The notes under the pieces are model-generated. The model worked only from the letters and a program-made list of their open reading frames with translations, ran no database searches and was not told the origin of the DNA. A DNA stretch of 64,000 bases from Streptomyces umbrinus (GTDB lineage: Bacteria; Actinomycetota; Actinomycetes; Streptomycetales; Streptomycetaceae), in the NCBI RefSeq assembly GCF_030817415.1, contig NZ_JAUSZI010000002.1:1674001-1738000 (forward strand), in the 5' to 3' direction. How positions within the stretch are numbered: the stretch's first letter is position 1; the number at the start of each line of letters is the position of its first letter. Made by a program: the position numbers and the translations under genes. Positions 45,973-54,124 of the stretch are shown piece after piece.

Positions 45973-47850
45973 TCATCCGGCGGTCAACTGCCATACGGCA
46001 GGCGGCTGTTGGTCCGGCGGGTACTGCACGAGGCGACCGTCGTCGGTCACGTGCACTGCCATCTGGGTGATCGCGTTGACGAGCCGGTAGCCGTCCTGCG
46101 CGGGCGCCAACTGCCAGCGCTGCAGGGTGTTCGCGGGGTCGCAGGTCCCCCGGGACACCTCGACACCGGGCTGGAGCGGCACATTGAGGGTGAGCTTGCC
46201 GCCGCGTACTTCGAGACAGCCGTTCGCGGTCTTCAAGGTCACGTAACCGTCCGGGGTGCGCTTCACCTCGGCCATCATGGTCGCGCTCCCCGCGCGGAAG
46301 GTGTACGTCCCGTCCGCGACCGGCACGCGGGTGAGGTCCCGCCATCCGGGCGCGTGGTCCACGGCCGCCGCGCGAGCGGTGAACTGCGCGTAGGTGGCGT
46401 CCGGGTGAGGGCTGCCCCACGTGGCCTGCGCGACGTGCCGCAGTGCCGGATCCGTGTCGACCGCGACCTCGTTCTCGGTCTCGCCGCGCCCGTTGTCGGG
46501 CCAGAGGCTGATCTTCGCCCCGGTGATGCCCGCGCGTGAGGCGAGCTTCTCGCCCTCGAAGCTGCGCGGGTCCCAACTCTGGTCGTACAGCCCCTTGGTG
46601 TCCGAGTGGAAGCCGCCGCGCACGAGATAGAGAGCGTAGGCCGCGTTCATCAACGGGTAGCCCTGGTCCCGGAGTTGGCTGGGCTTCGTCGCCACGTTCA
46701 GCCAGTGCTCGACCGTCGTCCCGGCCGTGACGGGCACGGTGTTGGCGCCGGTGAGACCGTCGTTCCAGATGCGCAGTTTCTTGCCCTTGCCCGCCGCGTA
46801 GGCGTGGACACGGTTGACGAAGTCGATGAACGCGTCCTGGGGCGTGGCGTTCGCGCCGTACTTCGCCCTGGCGTACTCCAGGACCTGCGGGTACTTGGCG
46901 AAGTCCGAGCCGAGCATGTACTCGTCGGCGCCCATGTGCCACGAGCCGGCCTTGAAGACCTCCGCGTACTCGTCCATCAGGCTCGTGTAGTAGGCGAAGG
47001 CCTCGGGGCGCGTGATGTCGAGCCGGGACGGCTGCTTGTTGCCGTCGGAGTCGGTGAGCTGGAGATCCGGGCGGTTCTCGATCCACGGGTCCATGTGCCC
47101 TGGGGAGTTGATCTCCGGAATGATCGTGACGTGGTACTTCTCGCCGAGGGCGACGAGGCGTCGTATCTCGTCCTTGGTGTAGTAGCCCCAGGTGTTGGCC
47201 TCGGGGTGCGCGTCGCTCTTCACCTTCAGTTCGAGCAGCAGCTGGTTGAGCTTGTTGTACGCCATGTCGCGTACGAGGTTCTCGAGCCAGGCCGTGGTGA
47301 TGTGGATGTAGCAGGCGCAGACGCCGACGCCGCGCTCCTCGTACTGCGGCACGTCGACCGTGCGTCCGGCGGGCAACCGGTCGCCCTGGGCCAGGAGTTG
47401 GAGGATGGTCCGGGTGCCGTAGAAGACGCCGGTCTCGGTGGCGCCCGTCACCGACAGGCGTTTGCCCGCGCGGAGTTCGTACCCCTCCTTGCCGAGCGCT
47501 GCCCTGGCCGGCGCGACGTCGACAACGATGTCCCCCGTCCGTGCTTCCCCGCCTACGACGGGGACGCTCCCGTGGCCCGCCGCGCGCAGGTCGTCGGCGA
47601 GGGTGTCGGCGACGCGGCGCTCGGCCTTGCCGTCCGCCACGAGACGCGTGCCGCGGCCGTAGACGTACTGTCCTGATTCCGGCGCCCAGTCGGACAGCGC
47701 GGGAACGGTGACCGGGGTCGCCGGGACCGCCTTCTCAACCCCTCCGGCCGCCTGGGCCGCCGGGACCGGGGCCGCGAGCAGCAGCAGTGCCGCCACGACG
47801 CCGACCAGCCGGGACCGTCTTGGATACGTACTCCTGGCATCCGTACGCAC
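45973..47850 (-). CDS. GH20 beta-hexosaminidase-family enzyme, exported
   Basis: About 625 residues: Sec signal (LVGVVAALLLLAAPVPAAQA), GH20 N-terminal domain, and a GH20 barrel with the catalytic Asp-Glu pair in WHMGADEYM (~309/310) and PEINSPGHMDPW. The C-terminal part (~480-625) is lectin-like with repeated CLEVRGG and QRWQL features. The usual DVxRHF and DDQGWR motifs are replaced (GVCACYIHITTAWLENL; ELKVKSDAHPEANTW), so this is a divergent GH20 group; lacto-N-biosidase-like specificity is one option. GTG at 47850 is favoured because GGAGG ends 5 bases before it, whereas the GTG at 47856 is part of that site. Confidence 0.9.
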   Translation of the reverse strand: MRTDARSTYPRRSRLVGVVAALLLLAAPVPAAQAAGGVEKAVPATPVTVPALSDWAPESGQYVYGRGTRLVADGKAERRVADTLADDLRAAGHGSVPVVGGEARTGDIVVDVAPARAALGKEGYELRAGKRLSVTGATETGVFYGTRTILQLLAQGDRLPAGRTVDVPQYEERGVGVCACYIHITTAWLENLVRDMAYNKLNQLLLELKVKSDAHPEANTWGYYTKDEIRRLVALGEKYHVTIIPEINSPGHMDPWIENRPDLQLTDSDGNKQPSRLDITRPEAFAYYTSLMDEYAEVFKAGSWHMGADEYMLGSDFAKYPQVLEYARAKYGANATPQDAFIDFVNRVHAYAAGKGKKLRIWNDGLTGANTVPVTAGTTVEHWLNVATKPSQLRDQGYPLMNAAYALYLVRGGFHSDTKGLYDQSWDPRSFEGEKLASRAGITGAKISLWPDNGRGETENEVAVDTDPALRHVAQATWGSPHPDATYAQFTARAAAVDHAPGWRDLTRVPVADGTYTFRAGSATMMAEVKRTPDGYVTLKTANGCLEVRGGKLTLNVPLQPGVEVSRGTCDPANTLQRWQLAPAQDGYRLVNAITQMAVHVTDDGRLVQYPPDQQPPAVWQLTAG

Positions 47851-47877
47851 GGGCACCTCCCAATCATCGGAGGTGTG

Positions 47878-47949
47878 ATAATTGGGCTGGCTTCAGGGCC
47901 TGTCAATGGGGTCTGAAGTCAGCCAAGTTGACCCAGTGGTCGGATGACC
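47878..47949 (-). promoter_or_regulatory. Promoter and operator-like repeats upstream of the GH20-GH29 genes
   Basis: On the minus strand TTGACA (47906-47901) and AATTAT (47883-47878) are 17 bases apart, a near-ideal vegetative promoter. A 12-bp inverted repeat with one mismatch (47885-47896 and 47913-47924) brackets the -35 box. Further upstream GTGGTCGGATGACC (47936-47949) resembles the sites before the fucose operon, and also half of the DasR consensus AGTGGTCTAGACCACT. Confidence 0.65.
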
Positions 47950-48115
47950 TGCCACTCCGCGCGAACAGTGCGACAACCTCGGCGCGAAAAGTCCAAGAGG
48001 ACCGGAGCGAATGTCCAAGCGCGGTGACTCTCGACGGAATGCCCCGCGCCGGGGCACAGTGCTCCTCGTAACTCACTCGTACTCACCGGTAATCACACGC
48101 CCCCGAGGAGCCACC

Positions 48116-49519
48116 GTGACCAGCTGGGCCGGCCGGACCGCCGCCGAGATCGCCGCCGCCGTACGCGAGAAGCGGGTCACGCCGCGCGAGGTCGTGGCCG
48201 AGCACCTCGCCCGGATCGAGCTGCTCGACGCCCGCGTGGGTGCCTTCCGCACCCTGCGCGCGACGGCGGCGCTCGCCGAGGCGGACGAGGTGGCGGCCCG
48301 CGCCGACCTGGCCGAACTGCCCCTCGCGGGCGTGCCGGTGGCGGTCAAGGACAATCTGGCGGTACGCGGCGAGTCCACCCGCAACGGCACCGCCGCGAGC
48401 CCGGACACTCCGGCCGACGAGGACCATGTCACCGTGGCGCGGCTGCGCGCGGCGGGCGCGGTCGTGGTGGGGCTGACGAACTGCCCGGAACTCTGCGTCT
48501 TCGGCACCACGGAGGGCGTGCACGGCACGGCCCGCAATCCGTGGGACACCACGCGCACTGCGGGCGGCTCGTCCGGCGGCAGCGCCGCCGCGGTCGCCGC
48601 CGGCATGGTGCCCATCGCGCTCGGCAACGACGGCATGGGGTCACTGCGCATACCCGCCGCCAACTGTGGCCTGGTCGGGCTGAAGCCGGGTCACGGTGTC
48701 GTCCCGGCGGGCATCGGCCACGGTGACTGGTTCGGGATGTCCGAGAACGGGCCACTGGCGACGACGGTCGAGGACGCGCGGCTGATGTTCTCGGTCCTGG
48801 CCGGGACGGAGACCGGGACGGAAAGCACGACGGGGGCCGAGGCCGCGACCGGCGTCGTACGGGCCGGGGATCCCGTCACCCGGACGGTCGCCGTCTCCGT
48901 GCGGAGTCCTCTGATGGGGGTTACCGTCAGCCGGCCCTACGCCGACGCGGCCCGTGCGGCGGGCGAGTTGCTGGCGGGAGCGGGGCATCGGGTTCGGCGG
49001 GCGGATCCGCCGTATCCCGTGTGGCTGGGGACGACCTCGCTCGCGCACTGGACCGCGGGGACGGCGGTGGACGCGGAGGGGCTCGATCCGCGGCGGCTGG
49101 CTCGGCGGACTCGGGTGCACGCTGCCCTGGGGCGGCGGTTTGTGGGGTCGGTGCGGGGTGGGGTGCGGCGGGAGCAGTTGCGGGAGCGGTTCGAGCCGTT
49201 CTTCGCGGAGCACGAGGTGCTGCTCACGCCCGCGCTTGCTCGGCGGGGGCCCGCCGCTGCGGAGTGGCATCGGCGGGGGTGGCTGCGGAATGTGTTGGTC
49301 AACACGAACTATTCGCCGTTGACGCCGCCGTGGAATCTGACGGGGTGGCCGGCCATGGCTGTGCCGTTCGGGACACTGGCGTCGGGGATGCCGGGTGCTG
49401 TCCAGCTGGTGGGGCGGCCCGGGAGTGAGGCGGTGTTGTTGGAGTTGGCGGGGCAGTTGGAGGAGTTGCGGCCTTGGACGCGGACGGCTCCGCTGGGGGG
49501 TTCGGGGGAAGGGTTGTAG
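48116..49519 (+). CDS. Amidase (amidase-signature family)
   Basis: The 467-residue amidase has the catalytic Lys in VPVAVKDNL (~77), cis-Ser in GGSSGGSAAA (~152) and nucleophile Ser in GNDGMGSLRIPAANCG (~176). All three are present. It hydrolyses an amide bond; substrate is unknown. The start is the GTG at 48116, with GAGGAG 6 bases upstream. No signal peptide, so cytosolic. It is divergent from the GH20 gene by 265 bases. Nothing links it to glycan use except position. GatA-like function is unlikely since no gatB or gatC is adjacent. Confidence 0.9.
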   Translation: MTSWAGRTAAEIAAAVREKRVTPREVVAEHLARIELLDARVGAFRTLRATAALAEADEVAARADLAELPLAGVPVAVKDNLAVRGESTRNGTAASPDTPADEDHVTVARLRAAGAVVVGLTNCPELCVFGTTEGVHGTARNPWDTTRTAGGSSGGSAAAVAAGMVPIALGNDGMGSLRIPAANCGLVGLKPGHGVVPAGIGHGDWFGMSENGPLATTVEDARLMFSVLAGTETGTESTTGAEAATGVVRAGDPVTRTVAVSVRSPLMGVTVSRPYADAARAAGELLAGAGHRVRRADPPYPVWLGTTSLAHWTAGTAVDAEGLDPRRLARRTRVHAALGRRFVGSVRGGVRREQLRERFEPFFAEHEVLLTPALARRGPAAAEWHRRGWLRNVLVNTNYSPLTPPWNLTGWPAMAVPFGTLASGMPGAVQLVGRPGSEAVLLELAGQLEELRPWTRTAPLGGSGEGL

Positions 49520-49684
49520 GTCGGCTGCGGGCGCGTGGGGGCTGGTCGCGCAGTTCCCCGCTCCCCTGAAAGATGGGGTTGCCCGTGGCCCTTGCGAGAA
49601 AGGCGCTGCCTGCGACCCCGAAAGACGGCAGACGCACCCGAAGGCCGGAGGATCCCCGGCCCCGGGATCACGTCCCCTGAGCCG
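49520..49684. repeat. Intergenic region with one variant dispersed repeat
   Basis: GCGCAGTTCCCCGCTCCCCT (49548-49567) is the core with one change. It lies between convergent amidase and GNAT genes. No gene is seen. Confidence 0.7.
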
Positions 49685-50167
49685 TCAGAGGGCCCGGTGC
49701 ATCACGTGCAAGCCCACTCTGCCCTTGGTCGGGTGGGCGTAGGCGTCCGGGATCGTGCCCACGATGGTGAAGCCCAGGGAGAGCCAGAGGTTGACGGCGG
49801 GGTTGGTTTCGACGACGGCGTTGAAGACCATCGCCCGGTAGCGGTCGGCCTTGGCCGTTTCCAGGACGTGATTGGCCAGGGCCCGGCCGATGCCCCGGCC
49901 CGAGTGGTCCGGGTCGACCATGAAGCCGGCGTTGGCGATGCGGTCGGCGGGGCCGCCGTAGTTGGGCGTGACGTAGGCGGAGCCGACCACGGCTCCGGTG
50001 GCGTCCTCGGCGACGTACACGCGCTTGCCCGGGGCCATCCACAGGGCGCGGGCGTCCTCTTCGGACGTGTCCGGGTCCCAGGCGTAGGTCTCGGCGGCGG
50101 CGACGATGCGGTGCCAGAAAGGCCAGATCCGCGGCCAGTCACTGGCCGCGGCTTCTCTGATCAGCAT
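49685..50167 (-). CDS. GNAT-family N-acetyltransferase
   Basis: The 160-residue GNAT protein starts LIREAAASDWPRIWPFWH and has VVGSAYVTPNYGG. The acetyl-CoA loop is VDPDHSGRGIGRALANHVLE (R/Q-x-x-G-x-G/A pattern), followed by NAVVETNPAVNLWLSLGF. The pattern is that of the PhnO/RimI-like or phosphinothricin-acetyltransferase-like group, but substrate cannot be assigned. No clear ribosome site precedes the ATG, so the start may differ. It lies 74 bases downstream of a small ORF on the same strand and may be co-transcribed with it. Confidence 0.88.
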   Translation of the reverse strand: MLIREAAASDWPRIWPFWHRIVAAAETYAWDPDTSEEDARALWMAPGKRVYVAEDATGAVVGSAYVTPNYGGPADRIANAGFMVDPDHSGRGIGRALANHVLETAKADRYRAMVFNAVVETNPAVNLWLSLGFTIVGTIPDAYAHPTKGRVGLHVMHRAL

Positions 50168-50241
50168 GGACGTGAGTCTGGCACGCCCATGCCGATCAGC
50201 GATCGTGCGGGTCCTGCAGTCCTGCCGTGGACCTCGGCGGT

Positions 50242-50412
50242 CAGTCCACGCTGGGCAGGATGTGAGGCTCGGCGAGGTCGTCCTCGTAGCCCGCCAGGCG
50301 GATGGGTGCGGACCTGGCCCAGACGTCCAGACTGCCGAGCTTCTCCGCCCGGCCTGCGTGCTCCGTACGTTCCTTGGGACCCTGATCGAGATTCGTCTTC
50401 TCCGGTGTCACC
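50242..50412 (-). CDS. Small acidic protein of 56 residues, unknown
   Basis: The frame starts at GTG (50412) with a textbook AAGGAG 6 bases upstream and ends at TGA (50242). The product begins MTPEKTNLDQGPKERTEHAG and ends with the tract APIRLAGYEDDLAEPHILP and then SVD. Third codon positions are GC-rich through most of the frame. There is no signal or membrane segment. I do not recognise the family. The shape (charged N-terminal part, distinct C-terminal tail) could be a peptide precursor, but no modifying enzyme is adjacent. The GNAT gene follows. The 85-codon frame over the same bases in another phase lacks a ribosome site. Confidence 0.55.
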
Positions 50413-50803
50413 GCGCACTCCTTATGTGTCGGTCACCCTCGGGGCGTGCAGGACCACTCTGCTACCGGTCGCCTGACGCCCGCTCGGGTCTGAGTAGAGG
50501 CCGTTCGGACGCGGTGGCGCCGGTCAACTCGTATGAGAGCAGGCCGTGGTGACCGGCTTGTCCCGGGACGGACCGTGGGTGTGGGTGGGACCCAAATAAG
50601 CTGTCCGTCCCGTACAGGGTAACCAAATGAGCGGGCGTCCGCTCGATGGGGCTGAAAACAAGGTGTAACCGTCTGAAGTCTTTCAGGGTCCGTTCAGGCC
50701 CCGGTCGGGCGTGTTTCACTCGGTTGTCCACAGGCTCGGATCCACTCGACCGGCCCTGTGCCAACATGATCAACGCCCCATTGTCCACGCGAAGGAGCCC
50801 GAC
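50413..50803. other. 391-base divergent intergenic region before the formaldehyde dehydrogenase gene
   Basis: No gene is seen. The part 50580-50700 is less GC-rich and probably holds promoters. GGGACGGAC (50565-50573) and GTCCGTCCC (50603-50611) form an inverted repeat with a 29-base spacer, a possible regulator site. No known riboswitch pattern was recognised. Confidence 0.45.
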
Positions 50804-51892
50804 ATGGCCGCCCAGCAGGTACGCGGTGTCATCGCCCCCGGTAAGAACGAACCGGTGGAGATCCGGACGATTCTGATCCCGGACCCGGGTCCCGGCGAGG
50901 CCGTCGTGAAGGTGCAGGCCTGCGGGGTCTGTCACACCGACCTGCACTACAAGCAGGGCGGCATCAGCGACGACTACCCCTTCCTTCTCGGCCACGAGGC
51001 GGCCGGTGTGGTGGAGACGGTCGGCGAGGGCGTCACCGACGTGGCGCCCGGTGACTTCGTGGTCCTCAACTGGCGTGCGGTGTGCGGCCAGTGCCGTGCC
51101 TGTCTGCGCGGCCGCCCCTGGTACTGCTTCAACACGCACAACGCCAAGAAGAAGATGACCCTGGAGGACGGCACGGAGCTCTCCCCCGCCCTGGGCATCG
51201 GCGCCTTCGCCGAGAAGACCCTGGTCGCGGCCGGCCAGTGCACCAAGGTCGACCCGTCCGTGTCCCCCGCGGTCGCGGGCCTCCTCGGCTGCGGTGTGAT
51301 GGCCGGCATCGGCGCCGCCATCAACACCGGCAGCGTGGGCCGTGGAGACTCGGTGGCCGTCATCGGCTGCGGCGGCGTCGGGGACGCGGCGATCGCCGGT
51401 GCGAACCTCGCCGGCGCCGCGCGGATCATCGCCGTCGACATCGACGACCGGAAGCTGGAGAAGGCCCGCACGATGGGCGCCACCCACACGGTCAACTCCA
51501 AGGAGACGGACCCGGTCGAGGCGATCCGCGAGCTGACCGGCGGCTTCGGTGCCGACGTCGTCATCGAGGCGGTCGGCCGCCCCGAGACGTACAAGCAGGC
51601 GTTCTACGCCCGGGATCTCGCGGGCACGGTGGTCCTGGTCGGTGTGCCGACGCCGGAGATGAAGCTGGAGCTGCCCCTGCTGGACGTCTTCGGCCGCGGC
51701 GGCGCCCTCAAGTCGTCCTGGTACGGCGACTGCCTTCCCTCGCGCGACTTCCCGATGCTGATCGACCTCCACCAGCAGGGGCGCCTCGACCTGGCGGCCT
51801 TCGTGACGGAGACGATCGAACTGGACGCGGTGGAGCAGGCCTTCGACCGCATGCACCAGGGCGACGTCCTGCGCTCGGTGGTGATGCTGTGA
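50804..51892 (+). CDS. mscR: S-(hydroxymethyl)mycothiol dehydrogenase (mycothiol-dependent formaldehyde dehydrogenase)
   Basis: The 362-residue zinc-dependent medium-chain dehydrogenase has catalytic zinc ligands in [10 protein letters not shown] and GHEAAGVVE, structural zinc cysteines in [15 protein letters not shown], and a nucleotide fold [17 protein letters not shown]. The [13 protein letters not shown] stretch and overall pattern fit actinobacterial MscR/AdhE2, which oxidises the formaldehyde-mycothiol adduct (and reduces S-nitrosomycothiol). The next gene overlaps the stop (TGATG) and encodes a metallo-hydrolase, the same pairing as Rv2259-Rv2260 in Mycobacterium tuberculosis. GAAGGAG precedes the ATG by 7-8 bases. 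It is cytosolic and part of formaldehyde detoxification. Confidence 0.93.
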   Translation: MAAQQVRGVIAPGKNEPVEIRTILIPDPGPGEAVVKVQACGVCHTDLHYKQGGISDDYPFLLGHEAAGVVETVGEGVTDVAPGDFVVLNWRAVCGQCRACLRGRPWYCFNTHNAKKKMTLEDGTELSPALGIGAFAEKTLVAAGQCTKVDPSVSPAVAGLLGCGVMAGIGAAINTGSVGRGDSVAVIGCGGVGDAAIAGANLAGAARIIAVDIDDRKLEKARTMGATHTVNSKETDPVEAIRELTGGFGADVVIEAVGRPETYKQAFYARDLAGTVVLVGVPTPEMKLELPLLDVFGRGGALKSSWYGDCLPSRDFPMLIDLHQQGRLDLAAFVTETIELDAVEQAFDRMHQGDVLRSVVML

Positions 51893-52521
51893 TGGCGGCC
51901 CGGATCGAGCATCTGGTCACGTCGGGCACGTTCAGCCTGGACGGCGGCACCTGGGACGTCGACAACAACGTCTGGATCGTGGGGGACGACTCCGAGGCGG
52001 TGGTGATCGACGCGGCGCACGACGCCGACGCCATCGCCGAGGCGCTCGGCGACCGCACGCTGCGGGCCATCGTCTGCACCCACGCCCACAACGACCACAT
52101 CGACGCGGCGCCCGCCCTCGCGGCCCGCACCGGCGCTCCGGTCCTGCTCCACCCGGACGACCTCCCCCTGTGGAAGCAGACCCACCCGGACCGCCTGCCG
52201 GACGGCGAGCTCACCGACGGGGAGCAGCTCTCCGTCGCGGGCGTGGAGCTGACCGTCCTGCACACACCGGGACACGCGCCGGGCGCCGTGTGCCTGTACG
52301 CCCCGGAGCTGGGCACGGTCTTCACCGGGGACACCCTGTTCCAGGGCGGCCCGGGCGCGACGGGCCGGTCGTTCTCCCACTTCCCGACGATCGTCGAATC
52401 GATCCGGGGGCGGCTGCTCGCCCTGCCCCCGGAGACGGTGGTCCGTACGGGCCACGGCGACTCGACGACGGTCGGTGCCGAGGCCCCGAACCTTCAGGAG
52501 TGGATCGACCGCGGGCACTGA
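51892..52521 (+). CDS. Metallo-beta-lactamase-fold hydrolase linked to mycothiol metabolism
   Basis: The 209-residue protein has the MBL zinc motif CTHAHNDHIDAA (H-x-H-x-D-H), HTPGHAPGAVCLY, FTGDTLFQ and a late GHGDST. This is the glyoxalase-II-like group. Its ATG overlaps the mscR stop, so it is translationally coupled. The likely job is to hydrolyse the thioester product (S-formyl-mycothiol or similar) made by the dehydrogenase; this is inferred from the conserved pairing. Complete length. A hairpin terminator follows. Confidence 0.9.
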   Translation: MAARIEHLVTSGTFSLDGGTWDVDNNVWIVGDDSEAVVIDAAHDADAIAEALGDRTLRAIVCTHAHNDHIDAAPALAARTGAPVLLHPDDLPLWKQTHPDRLPDGELTDGEQLSVAGVELTVLHTPGHAPGAVCLYAPELGTVFTGDTLFQGGPGATGRSFSHFPTIVESIRGRLLALPPETVVRTGHGDSTTVGAEAPNLQEWIDRGH

Positions 52522-52550
52522 GCCGAGGCCGCCGGGAGACAGCACTGCCC

Positions 52551-52574
52551 GCCCCGGGAACCGTGGCCCGGGGC
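52551..52574 (+). terminator. Hairpin after the mycothiol gene pair
   Basis: GCCCCGGG (52551-52558) and CCCGGGGC (52567-52574) form an 8-bp stem with 8-base loop, 30 bases after the stop codon. It is followed by two 19-base-period copies of GGGGTGGAGCGG (52584, 52603). Confidence 0.65.
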
Positions 52575-52734
52575 AGGCGGTGTGGGGTGGAGCGGTGCGG
52601 GCGGGGTGGAGCGGGGCGGGGCGTCCCGGGCATTCCACGGCTCGCAGTTCAGTTCCCGTTGGTTCGATCGAAAGCTGGCCATGATCTGCTGACGCGTGGC
52701 AACGGCCTTTCTCGCCCGCAGGGAGGACTGGCGC

Positions 52735-53190
52735 ATGGAGCTGCGCAGTGTCGAAGAGCTGATGGATCTGCTGCACGCCTGCCGAGGTTTCCGGAACTCC
52801 GCCGGCCACGGCGGCGCTCCGGCCGATCTCCACGACCACGCGCTGCAGACCGCGGCGCTGCTGCGTCGAAGTCGCCCCGCCGACAAGGAACTCCAGGTGG
52901 CGGGCCTGGTGCATGTCATCGGACAGTTGTTGCGGCCCGGTGATGTCGCGGCGCACGCGGACCACGCGGCCGACACGGTTCGCCCGCTGCTCGGCGAGCG
53001 CGTCTCCCGTCTCGTCCGCCTCCACCGGGGCGGGTGGGAGGACGACCCGGTCATGGAGGACGTCCAGGTCCTGCGGCAGGCGGACGAAGCCTCGTGGGCG
53101 TCCGGCCTCGACGCAGGGGTCCTGGAGGACTGGCGCACGGTGCTGGAGCTGGTCGCGGCACGTCACGCACGCCCCAGGACCGTCGGCTGA
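52735..53190 (+). CDS. HD-domain-like protein with altered metal motif
   Basis: The 151-residue helical protein has the layout of small HD-domain (PhnZ-type) oxygenase/hydrolase proteins: LHDHALQTAALLR, then VAGLVHVIGQLL where HD proteins have LLHDIGHLL, then HADHAADTVRPLLG and RLVRLHRG. The central Asp of the HD pair is replaced by Val and the following His by Gln, so metal binding is probably lost or changed. GGAGG lies 8 bases before the ATG at 52735. It is not obviously in an operon. Family resemblance is from pattern reading and moderate. Confidence 0.72.
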   Translation: MELRSVEELMDLLHACRGFRNSAGHGGAPADLHDHALQTAALLRRSRPADKELQVAGLVHVIGQLLRPGDVAAHADHAADTVRPLLGERVSRLVRLHRGGWEDDPVMEDVQVLRQADEASWASGLDAGVLEDWRTVLELVAARHARPRTVG

Positions 53191-53268
53191 CGGTCACACA
53201 CACCCGCCGCTCAAGCACGGTCGGACCGAGGCCTGTTGACTGACGGCCCGTCATGAGACCGTACGCGG

Positions 53269-54081
53269 ATGATGTCGCCGTACGGACTTCAGGGCAGGGT
53301 CGCCGTCGTCACCGGGGCCTCGCGCGGGATCGGGCTGGCCGTCGCCGAGGGGCTCGTGGCCGCGGGGGCACGGGTGTGTGTCACGGGTCGGGACGCCGAG
53401 GACGTGCGCCGGGCCGCCACGAAGCTGGGTGCCGTGGGGCTGGCAGGCACCGTGGCCGATCCGGCGCATCTGCGGGAGCTGACCGAGCTGGCGATGGACG
53501 AGTTCGGCCGTATCGACATCGTGGTGAACAACGCGGCGACCAACCAGCCCTACGGCCCGCTCATGGACGCCGACCCGGACCTCTGGCGCGAGGCGTTCAC
53601 GGTCAACGTCGAGGCACCGCTGCGGCTCGTCCAGTACGCGTGGCGGGCCTGGATGGCCGACCACGGCGGCTCAGTGATCAACATCTGCACGGAGGGCGCG
53701 ACACACGTGGGCCCGAACGTGGGCGCTTACTCCACAAGCAAGGCAGCCCTCCTCCACCTCACCCGGCAACTCGCGGGCGAACTGGCCCCCAGGGTCCGGG
53801 TCAACTCCGTCTCCCCCGGCCTCATCCGTACCGAGATGGCCCGCTTCGTATGGGAACAGGCCGAGAACGAACTCGCCGCCGCACTCCCCCTGGGCCGCAT
53901 CGGCGAACCGGAGGACATCGCCCGCGCGGTGGTCTGGCTGGCCTCGGACGCGGCGGAGTGGATCACAGGGACGGACCTGCTGGTGGACGGCGGCACGAGG
54001 GTGCGCGCGGCAGCGACGACCACGCCGTACACCGTCCACGAACAGCTGCGGGCTCGGGTCCCAGGGGCCTCGCCCCGATAG
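53269..54081 (+). CDS. Short-chain dehydrogenase/reductase
   Basis: The 270-residue classical SDR has TGASRGIG, a VNNAATNQP segment in place of NNAG, and active-site Tyr/Lys in YSTSK. The catalytic Ser position reads NICTEGA, so Thr may take its place. It ends with WITGTDLLVDGGT plus a ~25-residue tail. Substrate is unknown. Two adjacent ATG codons (53269, 53272) start it. Its TAG stop codon is made by the first bases of a dispersed repeat copy, so the repeat sits exactly at the 3' end. Convergent with the zinc-ribbon SDR gene. Confidence 0.88.
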   Translation: MMSPYGLQGRVAVVTGASRGIGLAVAEGLVAAGARVCVTGRDAEDVRRAATKLGAVGLAGTVADPAHLRELTELAMDEFGRIDIVVNNAATNQPYGPLMDADPDLWREAFTVNVEAPLRLVQYAWRAWMADHGGSVINICTEGATHVGPNVGAYSTSKAALLHLTRQLAGELAPRVRVNSVSPGLIRTEMARFVWEQAENELAAALPLGRIGEPEDIARAVVWLASDAAEWITGTDLLVDGGTRVRAAATTTPYTVHEQLRARVPGASPR

Positions 54082-54099
54082 GGGCGCGGGGAACTGCGC
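54080..54099 (-). repeat. Dispersed repeat, inverted arm, overlapping the SDR stop codon
   Basis: Exact AGGGGCGCGGGGAACTGCGC followed by GACCAGCCCCC. Its first two bases (AG) complete the TAG stop of the upstream gene. It fills the gap between two convergent SDR genes. Confidence 0.75.
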
Positions 54100-54124
54100 G
54101 ACCAGCCCCCACACACCCGCAGAC

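Noticed and set aside
50161..50418. 85-codon minus-strand frame before the GNAT gene
   Set aside because: It overlaps the 56-codon frame that has a strong ribosome site; composition is that of a frame-shifted shadow.
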